Source: Nipponacmea schrenckii
Taxonomy: Eukaryota > Mollusca > Gastropoda > Lottiidae
Length of the DNA: 64,000 nt
Direction of reading: 5' to 3'
Assembly (NCBI GenBank): GCA_030562195.1
Contig: JAUJPP010000005.1
Location: forward strand, 41,093,106-41,157,105
Below the pieces are notes generated by a model that had not been told where the DNA came from, did not search any database, and worked only from the letters and a program-made list of their open reading frames with translations. Of this stretch, positions 12,001 through 22,105 are shown in pieces. The position numbers and the translations under genes are program-made. Position 1 is the stretch's first letter. Each line of letters begins with the position of its first letter.

Positions 12001-15000
12001 GTAGGTTTTCTTATAGTTAGGTAATACAAGTACTACATTCCAAAAAGATTTGATCCAACCTGTAAAAGGGAGCTAACTTAGTGACTAAGACGCTTGCTCA
12101 CTAACTAGGGTCCAGGGTTCAACTACAGATTTATCAGTCCGTTTTTTTTAAGATCCCTGGACATTTGGATATAGCAAAAAGAGGAGCCACTATCCTGGCA
12201 AAGTTTACTCATTGCACACTGCATGACGTTGTCCGTCTTCATTAGCCCATTAGGTGCAGAAGAATAGGACGTAAAACTCCATTCATTTCAATTCCAACCT
12301 GTAAAATAACAAAATTACGGTGTTGGCATAGTCTAGAGATCAAAAAGATATTATGTTAAATTTGGTGAAGTACGGATTGGTCTAGAGTTGATCAAGGTCT
12401 CATAAAAAGAATGTTTATACTTAGAAAAATTTTAATCTTTTATTTAACAGGAAGTTGCCAGATTGTTTAGCGCCAGTGTGGATCTCATCGTCAAAAACCC
12501 TCGCTGGAATTTACGGTAAGTCTTATTTATTGTAAAACATAGACTCTTTATTTTACATGGGCCAGAATTAGGTCCAATACACAAGGACAAGGTCCTGTCT
12601 CACATTCAGTCCATGGGTCAAACCCTAGATTCAAAATTTAGCATGTGTGTCTTTATTAGATCGTTAGATGCAGACGGCTAGGATGCAAACCTCTATTTAT
12701 TTCAAGGAATTTAAAACTTTCTGGGTTTTTTCTGAGATGATTAAACGTCTGGATCTGTATCTATGAATGTGTATATTGATATAGAATTAGGGTGTATTAA
12801 ACTCCATTTTACATGTATTTTAGAGTATTTAATGATGCAGGTGAAGAGACTGATAATCCTAGTGATGTTTCTACTCTAGAATCTACCGTGGCATCTAAAT
12901 CTTTAGTCTGTCGTATCAGTCAGTCCTTCTATAAAGTAACTGCTACATTATTTCTCATTGGTATCGGTAAGCTCTTTTTTTTTAACCCAAATATTGTTGG
13001 CATCCAAAAGTATCCTTGAGTTCTTCCCAGAGCTGTTAGTTTATTTTTTTCCCAACTTGACATTTTTTTATGTCAAAACTATGCTACACTAAGAACTTCT
13101 TCCTTATTTAAGACTCTGCACTTTACCCTCGACATTTGGAAATCGCAAAAAGATTAGGCTAATGTCACTGTCCTGGCAAAATTTCCCTCATTGCACACTG
13201 CATGGCGATGTCTGTCTCTTTACCCTAGAAGTTGCCCAAAGTTAGGATGTAAAACTGTTGGTCTGTACAATAATAAGAAAGTAAAAAACTGGATAATTAA
13301 GGGGGTGTGCCTTTATAAAACTTTCTCCTGTTTTTGACCAGTTGTTGGTTCGAACTGTATTATTGAGAATATAAGACCAACTCTTTCTAACCTTTGAATA
13401 AATGAAACTTGAAAAAACCATGTCACAGTAAATAATATACACAATAAGTCATCCATTTACACTCTTACAAATATATAGATTGGTGAGCAATTAGTTCAAT
13501 CTATATTCAAGAAATACCAAGTCAAGTTGCAGAAAAAGGGGAATGCTGGAACAATAAGTTGGTATTATATCAATAATTTCAGTTTGTTGCCTGGTGTATT
13601 TTGGAGTTCACTGGTTTCGATATAGATATGTCAAGTCAGAATTGGAACAGAAAAAAGTTTTTAAGATGGTGGAAGATATTATTGGTAGGCCTAAGTGTTT
13701 TTTTTTACAGTCAAAAAAGAATGGCAAAATTGGGAATAATAATAGTAGTATAGTAGTGGACTCCTCAGAAGAAAATTATCATCAGGTGTTTTGAAAAGAG
13801 TAAGCATGGTCTGATAGAAATGTAACATGCATCACTACCACAATATCATGAGATACATCTAGATCAATTAACACCTGATAAAAGATATCAGCCAAGCTAT
13901 AAGAAACAGTTTTATAGCATTTAGCAAGGAGTTCTGAATATTAAACCAACTTATCTATTATATCTTGAAAGTGTATATTGCCCTGTGTTAATTGAGGAAA
14001 TATACAATATTTCTATAATAATTGTCAATTGATGTTTTATATTGATAGATATACTAAGAAAACATTGTGACAGTAAGGAGAACCAGTCATCTTATATGGC
14101 AATACAACACGTTCGAGATCAACTTCTACCTCCATCTAAACGGTAATAAAACTTTACCTCTTTACTTCTTTATCTCTTAATGGATATATTTTAAAACTAG
14201 GCCACAGATTCTCGAAATTATCCTAGAATATCTAACACTGTTTCTAGGATATCCAACTGTTTTATCCTTTAACATTGGTACACCTAGGATATCCAACTGT
14301 TTTATCCTTTAACATTGGTACACCTAGGATATCTTACCTTAGATATTTTCAAGAATACAGTCCCATATTTCTCACAAAATCTTACTAGCTATCTTATGTT
14401 AAGTATAGAATTTATATAATTTCCTTTAGTGCACATGGTTTCATATTGGGCTGGGCTTAATAAGGCAGCAATAACATTCAGATGATTTAAGATTTATGCA
14501 ACAAAATTTCCCTCATTGCACATAGCTCTTCATCTGATATTTCAGTCATGATCTACAGCCTATCTGGGATAAAGCTGTGAGGTTTATAGAAGCGAATGAA
14601 TCCAGAATTCGTCTGGAATCCCAGATTATTCAGGGAGAGGAATTCGAGGTCTGGAAGTGGATCCATGTAAGTCGAGATTTCATTATTTTAAAATCAACAC
14701 ATTATTTTAAAAGTAGGTTTCTAAAATCAACACATTATTTTAAAAGTAGGTTTCTAAAATCAACACATTATTTTAAAAGTAGGTTTCTAAAATCAACACA
14801 TTATTTTAAAAGTGGGTTTCTAAAATCAACACATTATTTTAAAAGTAGGTTTCTAAAAACAACACATTATTTTAAAAGTGGGTTTCTTAAATCAACACAT
14901 TATTTTAAAAGTGGGTTTCTTAAATCAGCACATTATTTTAAAAGTGGGTTTCTAAAATCAACACATTATTTTAAAAGTGGGTTTCTTAAATCAACACATC

Positions 15001-18000
15001 ATTTTAAAAGTAGGTTTCTAAAATCAACACATTATTTTAAAAGTGGGTTTCTGAAATCAACACATTATTTTAAAAGTAGGTTTCTAAAATCAACACATTA
15101 TTTTAAAAGTAGGTTTCTAAAATCAACACATTATTTTAAAAGTAGGTTTCTAAAATCAACACATTATTTTAAAAGTAGGTTTCTAAAATCAACACATTAT
15201 TTTAAAAGTAGTTAAAAGTAGTTTTCTAAAATCAGCACATTATTTAAAAAGTGGGTTTCTAAAATCAGCACATCATTTTAAAAGTGGGTTTCTAAAATCA
15301 GCACATTATTTAAAAAGTGGGTTTCTAAAATCAGCACATTATTTTAAAAGTGGGTTTCTAAAATCAGCACATTATTTTAAAAGTGGGTTTCTAAAATCAG
15401 CACATTATTTTAAAAGTGGGTTTCTAAAATCAGCACATTATTTTAAAAGTGGGTTTCTAAAATCAGCACATTATTTAAAAAGTGGGTTTCTAAAATCAGC
15501 ACATTATTTTAAAAGTGGGTTTCTAAAATCAGCACATTTAAAAAGTGGGTTTCTAAAATCAGCACATTATTTTAAAAGTGGGTTTCTAAAATCAGCACAT
15601 TATTTAAAAAGTGGGTTTCTAAAATCAGCACATTATTTTAAAAGTGGGTTTCTAAAATCAGCACATTATTTTAAAAGTGGGTTTCTAAAATCAGCACATT
15701 ATTTTAAAAGTGGGTTTCTAAAATCAGCACATTATTTTAAAAGTGGGTTTCTAAAATCAGCACATTATTTTAAAAGTAGGTTTCTAAAATCAGCACATTA
15801 TTTTAAAAGTGGGTTTCTAAAATCAGCACATTATTTTAAAAGTGGGTTTCTAAAATCAACAAAATATTTTAAAAGTGGGTTTTTTAAATCAAAAAAATAC
15901 ATAGCATATATCTATATCAGAAAATGGCTTTAAATGGATTTCATTACAAATTCTGTTATATTCTCGAAGATTGATCAACTAAATTCATATCCTCTACAAA
16001 AGCATTTCCCTACCAAGTATATTTTAATAATTGTCTTTTGTTTGTGTTATGAGTTTGTTATGATTTATTGTAGAGTGTACCAAATGGAGGTAAAGTTTGG
16101 CAGGGACAAGGTAAGATCGGTTATTCTGTTTATGTACCCAGCTGAAGGGGGAGAGAAATAAATAAATTGGGGGTCTAACATCCTCCAGATTCAAACTAAT
16201 GGAACCTTTGAAATAAATGAGTCTATTTAGAGCTCTCTAACCTAGAAGGAGAATCACTTGAAATAAAATGCAACTTTCTGAAAGAGTTTTTGAATTGAAT
16301 TTATGTAACTTGAAATGTCCCTCTAATCAATTGTCTATTTTTCAGCGTTTGGTGAGCATAATGATACAGCTACTAGTTCATTACGATACAGTCCTACTCC
16401 CTGTTTGAAAGTTAAAAACATGTTCGATACGGCCGTGTAAGTTTTATACTAATGAATGTTCAAAATTGATCAATTTATTAAGTGTTTTTCAATAATTAAT
16501 TACATTTATATGGTTATTTACTAAGTTTTTGTATATTTATCAGATTATATAAAGATTCTGTTATTTATGGTAGTAGGTATATCTACTGATGAATATATAC
16601 TCTTATTGACCAAGTTTAAAATTTTAATGTTTTGTTTGATTTATCTGATTATATAAAGATTCTGTTATTTATGGTAGTAGGTTTATCTACTGATGAATAT
16701 ATGCCATTTTATGCTGTAAAAGTTTATGTTCATGGTAAGACAGAGTATTTTTTGAAGAATATTATAGATATAAATTGTGTATTATATTCTAGAGAAAGTG
16801 ATCAGGAATGGTATGAAAGTGTAGAGAATGCTATCCTAGAGAAAACAGACGGCATAGCTGATATTGTTCATATGTATGTTGATGATGAATCTAAAGAGGT
16901 CAGTTTATTAATAACCTTCAGTAATAACTCATCTTTCAGCTTTTAAACCAGTCTATATTAATCTTTAATTAAAACTATTATCATAGTCTAATAATACGAC
17001 CTGTGTGAAATTTAACATCCATGGTTGGTTGGTTGGTTGGTAGATGACAAGTTAACGTTGGCTTCCAGTGGATTCTGATATCACAGACTAGGTAGTTGTT
17101 GGTAGATGACAAGTTAACGTTGGCTTCCAATGGATACTGATATCACAGACTAGGTAGTTGTTGGTAGATGACAAGTTAACGTTGGCTTCCAATGGATTCT
17201 GATATCACAGACTAGGTAGTTGTTGGTAGATGACAAGTTAACGTTGGCTTCCAATGGATTCTGATATCACAGACTAGGTAGTTGTTGGTAGATGACAAGT
17301 TAACGTTGGCTTCCAGTGGATTCTGATATCACAGACTAGGTAGTTGTTGGTAGATGACAAGTTAACGTTGGCTTCCAGTGGATTCTGATATCACAAACTA
17401 GGTAGTTGTTGGTAGATGACAAGTTAACGTTGGCTTCCATGGATCTGATATCAAAAGACTAGGTAGTTGTTGGTAGATGACAAGTTAACGTTTGCTTCCA
17501 ATGGATACTGATATCACAGACTAGGTAGTTGTTGGTAGATGACAAGTTAACGTTGGCTTCCAATGGATTCTGATATCACAGACTAGGTAGTTGTTGGTAG
17601 ATGACAAGTTAACGTTGGCTTCCAATGGATTCTGATATCACAGACTAGGTAGTTGTTGGTAGATGACAAGTTAACGTTGGCTTCCAATGGATTCTGATAT
17701 CACAGACTAGGTAGTTGTTGGTAGATGACAAGTTACTTGCCATATTATTCAAAATATTTAATACAGTTGTTGGCTTCCAATGGATTACTGATATCACAGA
17801 CTAGGTATTGTTGATAGATACAAGTTAACGTTGGCTTCCATGGATCTGATATCACAACTAGGTACGGGTAGTTGTTTGTATTTTAGTAGTTGGATTGGGT
17901 CAAAGTTGGATGATTCTTTCTTTTGATTTGGTACATCCATATATTCTAAATATTTAATATCATTGATTTGTTCTTGTGTTGAATTTTAGAAAATAATTGA

Positions 18001-18752
18001 ATAAGATAACTAACTATGACAGTAAATGTATAATTATTATTATTATAATATTTATTATAACAGGGATGTGTATATATTAAATGTGGTAGTCGAGAGGCAG
18101 CAGGTAAAGCTAGACAATGTTTACATGGATGGTGGTTCGATGGTGAGATTTTATTTTATTTTTAATCCACATCTTTCTCATAGCAATTTCTAATCCTGAA
18201 TATTATATTTAAAAAGGGGTTATTTTGTGAGTCTGTTTATAAATTCTGCTTCTTCTACAGTAATTGTATTGAATGGTGTTATTTGATTTTTAAACAGAAA
18301 TTTACAAAGAAAAGTTTGAATAAAGATAGTTCTCATATTATTAAAAAAAAACAATTATTATGGATGGATACTTCTAGTATATTTTTTATTTTTGCTTTCA
18401 TTTTCATCTGATGACGACATGTGTAAATTATGTTGAATTGTTATGTACCTTGTTATTAAATAAGTGTGACATACCATAATATATTCCATACTTATATTTA
18501 CCCTTAAATTTCTAAATGTCGTGCATATATATCCTTAATCAGTCTTTTACTATTCAAGTAATTTTAATGTATTTTATATTTTGTATGTTTTTAGGCCGAT
18601 TGATAACAGCACGATATTTAAGATTAGAACATTATCATAAACAGTTTCCTGAGTCGGTGAAAGCAACACGTCCGTTTCGATTTCTCAAACAACAAGAGAA
18701 ATCATCGTCCTTGAGTCTACCTTATTATCGGTCTACGTTAGAAATGACCTAA
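3082..18752 (+). CDS. LEMD3: Inner nuclear membrane LEM-domain protein MAN1 (LEMD3 type), 14 exons
   Basis: Exons: 3082-4036, 10504-10562, 11177-11255, 11912-12000, 12451-12515, 12824-12966, 13583-13684, 14049-14142, 14546-14666, 16074-16110, 16346-16436, 16793-16898, 18064-18142, 18595-18752. All have GT/AG borders and compatible phases, giving 725 residues. The start is the ATG in CAAGATGG. Residues ~4-45 form a LEM domain ([11 protein letters not shown]...). Residues ~194-212 are an acidic tract in a Ser/Arg-rich linker. TM1 is ~283-302. An MSC/winged-helix region follows TM2 (~453-472), including [22 protein letters not shown] and FEVWKWI. The C-terminus is an RRM/UHM-like domain with [16 protein letters not shown] and [12 protein letters not shown]. 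The RRM favours MAN1 over LEMD2, which lacks it. Family members anchor chromatin through BAF and lamins at the nuclear envelope, and vertebrate MAN1 binds R-Smads. Intron 1 holds two DNA transposons, and introns 2, 3, 9 and 12 hold minisatellites. A possible AATAAA is at 18909. Confidence 0.93.
4342..4638. repeat. Possible nested small element inside the MULE
   Basis: Short inverted ends, TTGTACCACAAAT at 4345 and ATTTGTGGTACAA near 4624, bracket ~295 bp with no coding capacity. The match is short and no clear target duplication was seen, so a nested MITE is only a possibility. Confidence 0.3.
4638..4806. repeat. Near-perfect ~170 bp palindrome
   Basis: The left arm (about 4642-4700) contains TTAGAGGGGGTTTATTCGAT and the right arm (about 4743-4806) is its reverse complement. 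Even the centre is palindromic: GACCGCAAGCGGTC sits between CATTAGAGACCC and GGGATCTAATG. It can form a cruciform or long hairpin and lies between the MULE left end and its first exon. Confidence 0.85.
4979..7103 (+). pseudogene. MULE transposase with PHD-like and FLYWCH fingers, broken
   Basis: Four exons can be built: 4979-5160, 5484-5776, 5886-6151 and 6258-7103. A TATATATA box lies at ~4925. Exon 1 gives a PHD-like C4HC3 finger (CVSC, CDGC, HRRC, CNEC). Exons 2-3 give a FLYWCH finger (F125..Y..W.C....C, closing at EHVHP). Exon 4 is a MULE transposase: [10 protein letters not shown] holds the first catalytic Asp, [10 protein letters not shown] the CxxHW motif, and [12 protein letters not shown] the last catalytic region. 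It is dead. Frameshifts occur near 6350 and 6805. Between FCLMS and IRGCRFHW about 45 residues are missing compared with the family, removing the second Asp segment. Exon 2 needs an acceptor at 5483, because the earlier one at 5466 leads to a stop. Family transposases cut and paste MULEs; this copy cannot. Confidence 0.85.
5255..5457 (+). repeat. ~29 bp tandem repeat in the MULE transposase intron
   Basis: About seven copies of a unit containing CTTTGATAATGATTATTAAT and TTTTGGTAC fill most of the intron between transposase exons 1 and 2. The first two copies carry GAATATTA in place of GATTATTA. Confidence 0.9.
7648..7727 (+). mobile_element. Minimal pearl/HINE-like element (both ends, no core)
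   Basis: The left end TTTTTATACGCCCACATGAA is joined directly to a right end containing AATAAATGCTGCCAGTGGGC and the hairpin CTTGCCTGGCAAG. The same ends border the 2.2 kb element at 30609-32779, which has a microsatellite and core repeats between them. TATACGCCCAC and GTGGGCGTAT are inverted relative to each other. Confidence 0.7.
8204..8763 (+). pseudogene. Unrecognised small spliced ORF in the Kolobok-like element
   Basis: An ATG at 8204 opens a frame to a GTAAGT donor at 8317. Joining to the acceptor at 8741 gives a 43-residue product ending at 8763, reading [15 protein letters not shown]... then ...[16 protein letters not shown]. Upstream, another frame (about 8080-8215) reads [17 protein letters not shown] before a stop, which suggests a frameshifted longer gene. 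No domain is recognised. It could be a decayed accessory protein of the transposon or a chance frame. Confidence 0.25.
9609..9956 (-). pseudogene. THAP-domain gene remnant
   Basis: From the ATG at 9956 the minus strand reads [12 protein letters not shown], a histidine at [14 protein letters not shown], then an in-frame TGA where THAP domains have the invariant Trp, then ERVQN and [10 protein letters not shown]. This follows the THAP order (C2CH zinc finger, FP, W, SVHF). Three of the four zinc ligands are replaced: the first Cys by Phe, and Cys and His by Ser and Asn. The frame closes at 9609. A further minus-strand frame at ~9051-9206 ([16 protein letters not shown]...) may be a later exon. 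THAP domains bind transposon or promoter DNA; this one is clearly decayed. Confidence 0.65.
10730..11176 (+). repeat. 49 bp minisatellite ending at the MAN1 exon 3 acceptor
   Basis: About nine copies of a 49 bp unit with TTAGTTTAATATTTTGTATA and TTCTGTTATTATAGAGATG. Each unit contains TTATTATAG/AGATGTTA, which in the final copy is the real splice acceptor and the first bases of exon 3 (starting 11177). Confidence 0.93.
11363..11560 (+). repeat. 40 bp tandem repeat in MAN1 intron 3
   Basis: Five copies of a unit containing AAGATGAAGTTTGTAATA and CTTGACATTGTGAAGATA. The last copy is degenerate. Confidence 0.9.
12065..12300 (+). repeat. tRNA-derived SINE (family S1) in MAN1 intron 4/5 region
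   Basis: The head, GACGCTTGCTCACTAACTAG then GGTCCAGGGTTCAAC, looks like a pol III B-box region. The body has CACTATCCTGGCAAAGTTT, TTGCACACTGCATGACGTTG and CATTAGCCCATTAGG. The 3' tail ends in TAAAACTCCATTCATTTC. The body and tail recur in both orientations at 13.1, 25.4, 38.8, 39.8, 56.2 and 63.5 kb. Confidence 0.65.
13020..13260 (+). repeat. hAT-end fragment followed by an S1 SINE fragment
   Basis: From 13026, GAGCTGTTAGTTTATTTTTT then ATGTCAAAACTATGCTACA parallels the left end of the hAT element at 48037. From ~13105, CCTCGACATTTGGAAATCGC then CCTGGCAAAATTTCCCTCAT and GGATGTAAAACT is the S1 SINE body. Both lie in MAN1 intron 6. Confidence 0.5.
14225..14340 (+). repeat. Short direct repeat in MAN1 intron 8
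   Basis: CTAGGATATCCAACTGTTTT followed by ATCCTTTAACATTGGTACAC occurs twice in tandem, flanked by further CTAGGATATC and CTAGAATATC motifs. Confidence 0.8.
14684..15895 (+). repeat. 33 bp minisatellite in MAN1 intron 9
   Basis: About 36 copies of a unit containing AAAATCAACACATTATTTTA and AAAGTAGGTTTCT. The first ~15 copies mostly read ATCAACACA with AGTAGG or AGTGGG. The later copies (15215 onward) read ATCAGCACA with AGTGGG. The period is a multiple of three, so the frame of exon 9 runs open through the first block to 15215 (repeat [11 protein letters not shown]). Confidence 0.95.
16525..16740 (+). repeat. Duplicated MITE R1 end in MAN1 intron 11
   Basis: Two copies of ATTATATAAAGATTCTGTTA, TTTATGGTAGTAGGT and CTACTGATGAATATAT lie about 100 bp apart. 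This is the inverted-end sequence of the R1 MITE family, also seen at 23340-23410 in the opposite orientation. MAN1 exon 12 starts 53 bp later. Confidence 0.6.
17024..17880 (+). repeat. 62 bp minisatellite in MAN1 intron 12
   Basis: It opens with a short GGTT microsatellite. About 13 copies follow of a unit with GGTAGATGACAAGTTAACGT, TGGCTTCCAATGGATTCTGA and TATCACAGACTAGGTAGTTG. The last two copies are degenerate and interrupted at 17735-17765. Confidence 0.95.
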
Positions 18753-18879
18753 TATTTCATCCCACCATTGCAGATATAACAACGGAGAAAGGCTTGAAAT
18801 GATAAACATTGGAAACTTGTAACAAAGTTGAATAGTGAAACCATGTGAAATGAAAATACCAAGAATACATAATTAGCTA

Positions 18880-19490
18880 TGTGGACTCTCTCAAATGGAT
18901 GTTAATTGAATAAACCTAAATACCAAATAAATATTATTAGCTATGTGGACTCTCTGAAAGAGATGTTGAGTTGACAAACCAGAATACCAAATTAACAAAT
19001 TAACCATGTGGACTCTCTGAAAAGGATGCTGAATTGACATCCTAAAAAACAAATAAACATTATTATCTATGTGGACTCTCTGAAAGAGATGCTGAATTGA
19101 CAAACCTAAATACCAAATGAAGATTATTAGCCATGTGGACTCCCTGAAAGGGATGCTGAGTTGAGAAACTTCAATACCAAATATACATTATTAGCTATGT
19201 GGACTCTCTGAAAGGGATGCTAAATTGACAAACCGAAAAAAAAAAAAAATTATTAACCATGTGGACTCTCTAAAAGGGATGTTGAATTGACAAACCAGAA
19301 TACCAAATTAACATTATTAGCTATGTGGACTCTCTGAAAGAGATGCTGAATTGACAAACCAGAATACCAAATTAACATTATTTGCTATGTGGACTCTCTG
19401 AAAGAGAGGCTGAATTGACAAACCGAAAAAAAAAATATTATTTTCTATGTGTGGGGCTGAATTGACAAACCTCAGTAACACTTGGAGGTT
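18880..19490 (+). repeat. ~63 bp tandem repeat just 3' of MAN1
   Basis: About nine to ten imperfect copies of a unit with GCTATGTGGACTCTCTGAAA and GAGATGCTGAATTGACAAAC. It begins 128 bp after the MAN1 stop codon and so may lie in the 3' UTR. AATAAA and AAATAAA motifs occur inside the first copies. Confidence 0.88.
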
Positions 19491-20022
19491 AACAGTTGTC
19501 ATTATTTTGTGATTTCTTTCAAGGCATTACATTTATCTTTTATGAAGAAATATATCCGTTGTACAATATGAACAAACAGCAATGTTTTAAAACTGTATGC
19601 TTATGGTTTTAATATCAGGACACAATTATATGATTAACATAATTATATGGATCTATTTAATTGTGTCCAGTTATATTTTCTCCAATTACTGAATACCACT
19701 CCAGGAAGTTAAAGGTTTAAAATATATTTATTTCTAAGTCAGAATTTTCATTTGTATATACATTCATATCACCATTTTGCCATCAGAAAATTTTTAAATT
19801 TTCAAAAAAAGGTTTTTAAGTTGAGATTTTTAAATTGTAAATTTTTATGATTTATCACAAAGAGTTTGTTTAAATACCGGTAAGTGGGAATGGATCCAAG
19901 AGATTTGTTTAGTGACTAGAAATAACAATTCAGCCTATAAAAAAAGGGAAGTAATTAAAATGCCAAAAGTCTTAGTTGAATCAAGCTAAGTTATTAGTCA
20001 GTTAGATTATTAATTAATCTAA

Positions 20023-20192
20023 AATAAACTTATTCTTATGGAATACAATAAATTACTTTATTTGAGCAACGTTTCAACTAGCATTCTCTGGTCTTAATAA
20101 AGCAATGAATCAATCATAAAGATCAGAAAACGCTGGTTGAAATGTCGCTCTAATAAAGTCAGTAATTGTAATCTATAAGAATTAGTTTATTT
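20023..20192. repeat. Foldback element, ~65 bp arms
   Basis: The left arm (20023-20091) contains TTATTCTTATGGAATACAAT and GAGCAACGTTTCAAC. The right arm (20130-20192) is its imperfect reverse complement (GTTGAAATGTCGCTC, TAATCTATAAGAATTAGTTT). The GTTTCAAC core is shared with the foldback at 52021-52207. No coding capacity. Confidence 0.75.
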
Positions 20193-20529
20193 ATCTGACA
20201 CCTTTACTAAATGTCATTTAAAGATTGTAATTAATAAACTAGTCTAGTTAGATCATTAATGAATTAATTAAAAATCAATCTATAACTGGATTAATTAAGG
20301 TTTAAGGCCTTATAATATAAACATTTTAATAGTGCTATTTATAGTGTGGATATATCTATAAACTATCTTGCCATATTTCTTCCACAGTTCTGTTAATAAT
20401 GCCCCTGTTTATTTCTGTAAAAGATGTATCATACTACTTCAGTATAGGTCTTTCTTTTTGTGAGCAATTTTACATAAAAACAACATAGAAAATTTACATT
20501 AAAAACTATAATTTATAAATATACTACTT

Positions 20530-21310
20530 CTTAATTTATAAAATAACAGGTAGTATACTATATATGTCTTGTGTTTTGAAACGTAGTATGTAATAAACCT
20601 AGAAGTAGTATACTATATATATCTTGTGTATAGAACCGTTGTATATAATAAACCTAGAAGTAGTATATCTATATATCTTGTGTATAGAAACGTAGTATAT
20701 AATAAACCTAGAAGTAGTATATTATATATGTCTTGTGTTTTGAAACGTAGTATGTAATAAACCTAGAAGTAGTATATCTATATATCTTGTGTTTAGAAAC
20801 GTAGTATGTAATAAACCTAGAAGTAGTATATCTATATATCTTGTTTAAAGAGTATGTAATAAACTAGAAGTAGTATATCTATATATCTGTGTTTAGAAAC
20901 GTAGTATGTAATAAACCTAGAAGTAGTATATCTATATATCTGGTGTTTAGAAACGTAGTATGTAATAAACCTAGAAGTAGTATATCTATATATCTGGTGT
21001 TTAGAAACGTAGTATGTAATAAACCTAGAAGTAGTATATCTATATATCTGGTGTTTAGAAACGTAGTATGTAATAAACCTAGAAGTAGTATATCTATATA
21101 TCTTGTGTTTAGAAACGTAGTATGTAATAAACCTAGAAGTAGTATATCTATATATCTTGTGTTTAGAAACGAAGTATGTAATAAACCTAGAAGTAGTATA
21201 TCTATATATCTGGTGTTTAGAAACGAAGTATGTAATAAACCTAGAAGTAGTATATCTATATATCTGGTGTTTAGAAACGTAGTATGTAATAAAGTAAGAA
21301 GTAGTATATC
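20530..21310 (+). repeat. 54 bp minisatellite, MAN1-PDHB intergenic
   Basis: About 14 copies of a unit with AGAAACGTAGTATGTAATAA, ACCTAGAAGTAGTATATCTA and TATATCTGGTGTTT. The period is a multiple of three, so long but meaningless frames run through on both strands. Confidence 0.95.
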
Positions 21311-21489
21311 CATATTGTAGTTTTCAATATTGACAAAGTCAATTTGACTACAACAAACTGGCAACTATTTAAGTATTTAAGATGCTATTAAATATCTTTA
21401 TGAATAAGTTTCAATATCTAGAGTGATTAGATGTTGTATTTGATGTTTATTTTCTATTTTTACTTTTCTAAATCACGACAGTGTTCAAA

Positions 21490-21705
21490 AACGTTTCAAG
21501 AGCTCACGCCATGCTACCAACATGTTTCAGATACACAATCCTCATCAGGACAGCGTTTCAAGTCAAAAATTATTAGGCTCATGCCATGTTACCAACATGT
21601 TTCTGATACACAATCCTCATCAGGACAGTTTCAAGTCATAACTTATTGGGCTCATGCCATGTTACCAACATGTGTCTGATACACAATCCTCATCAGGACA
21701 ATGTA
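21490..21705 (+). repeat. ~70 bp tandem repeat, three copies
   Basis: Three copies of a unit with CATGCCATGTTACCAACATG and ATACACAATCCTCATCAGGA, separated by variable TTTCAAGTCA stretches. Confidence 0.9.
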
Positions 21706-21949
21706 AATAGGGGTTATTTTTTTATATTAGATTTACTAATGAAAGCAGCCTTACTATATAAAAATATCATAAGTTTTGTTGATGTATTTTGTCTATTTTG
21801 TAAAAATTCTGTAAAATTATTTTTCATTATGATTTATGTTCATCATTATTACATTTTTAGATTAAAAATTTTTCATCATCATTTGATCGAGTTTGTACAT
21901 TCTATTGTCATTGGCATTTGGTAAGAAAGAAAGAAACAACTATATTTTA

Positions 21950-22105
21950 CAAGGATAACAACTTAGGTTCATGGTTGGTCAAACCTCTTGGCATTGATCT
22001 TTCCCGGATTATCTGTACCCATTTACAGCTGGGTGGACTGGAATTATGAGTGAAGATGACTTATTCAAGGTCAACGAACTTTCACACGCCTGTAGGGACC
22101 CCCCG
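21950..22105 (-). repeat. S2 SINE body copy
   Basis: It shows CCTCTTGGCATTGATCTTTC, CCCATTTACAGCTGGGTGGA and ATGACTTATTCAAGGTC in the same order as the copies at 0.6 and 28.1 kb. It directly abuts the tRNA-like head array. Confidence 0.55.

Noticed and set aside
20879..21364. Repeat-encoded frames on both strands
   Set aside because: Both follow from the 54 bp array. Neither has non-repetitive coding sequence.
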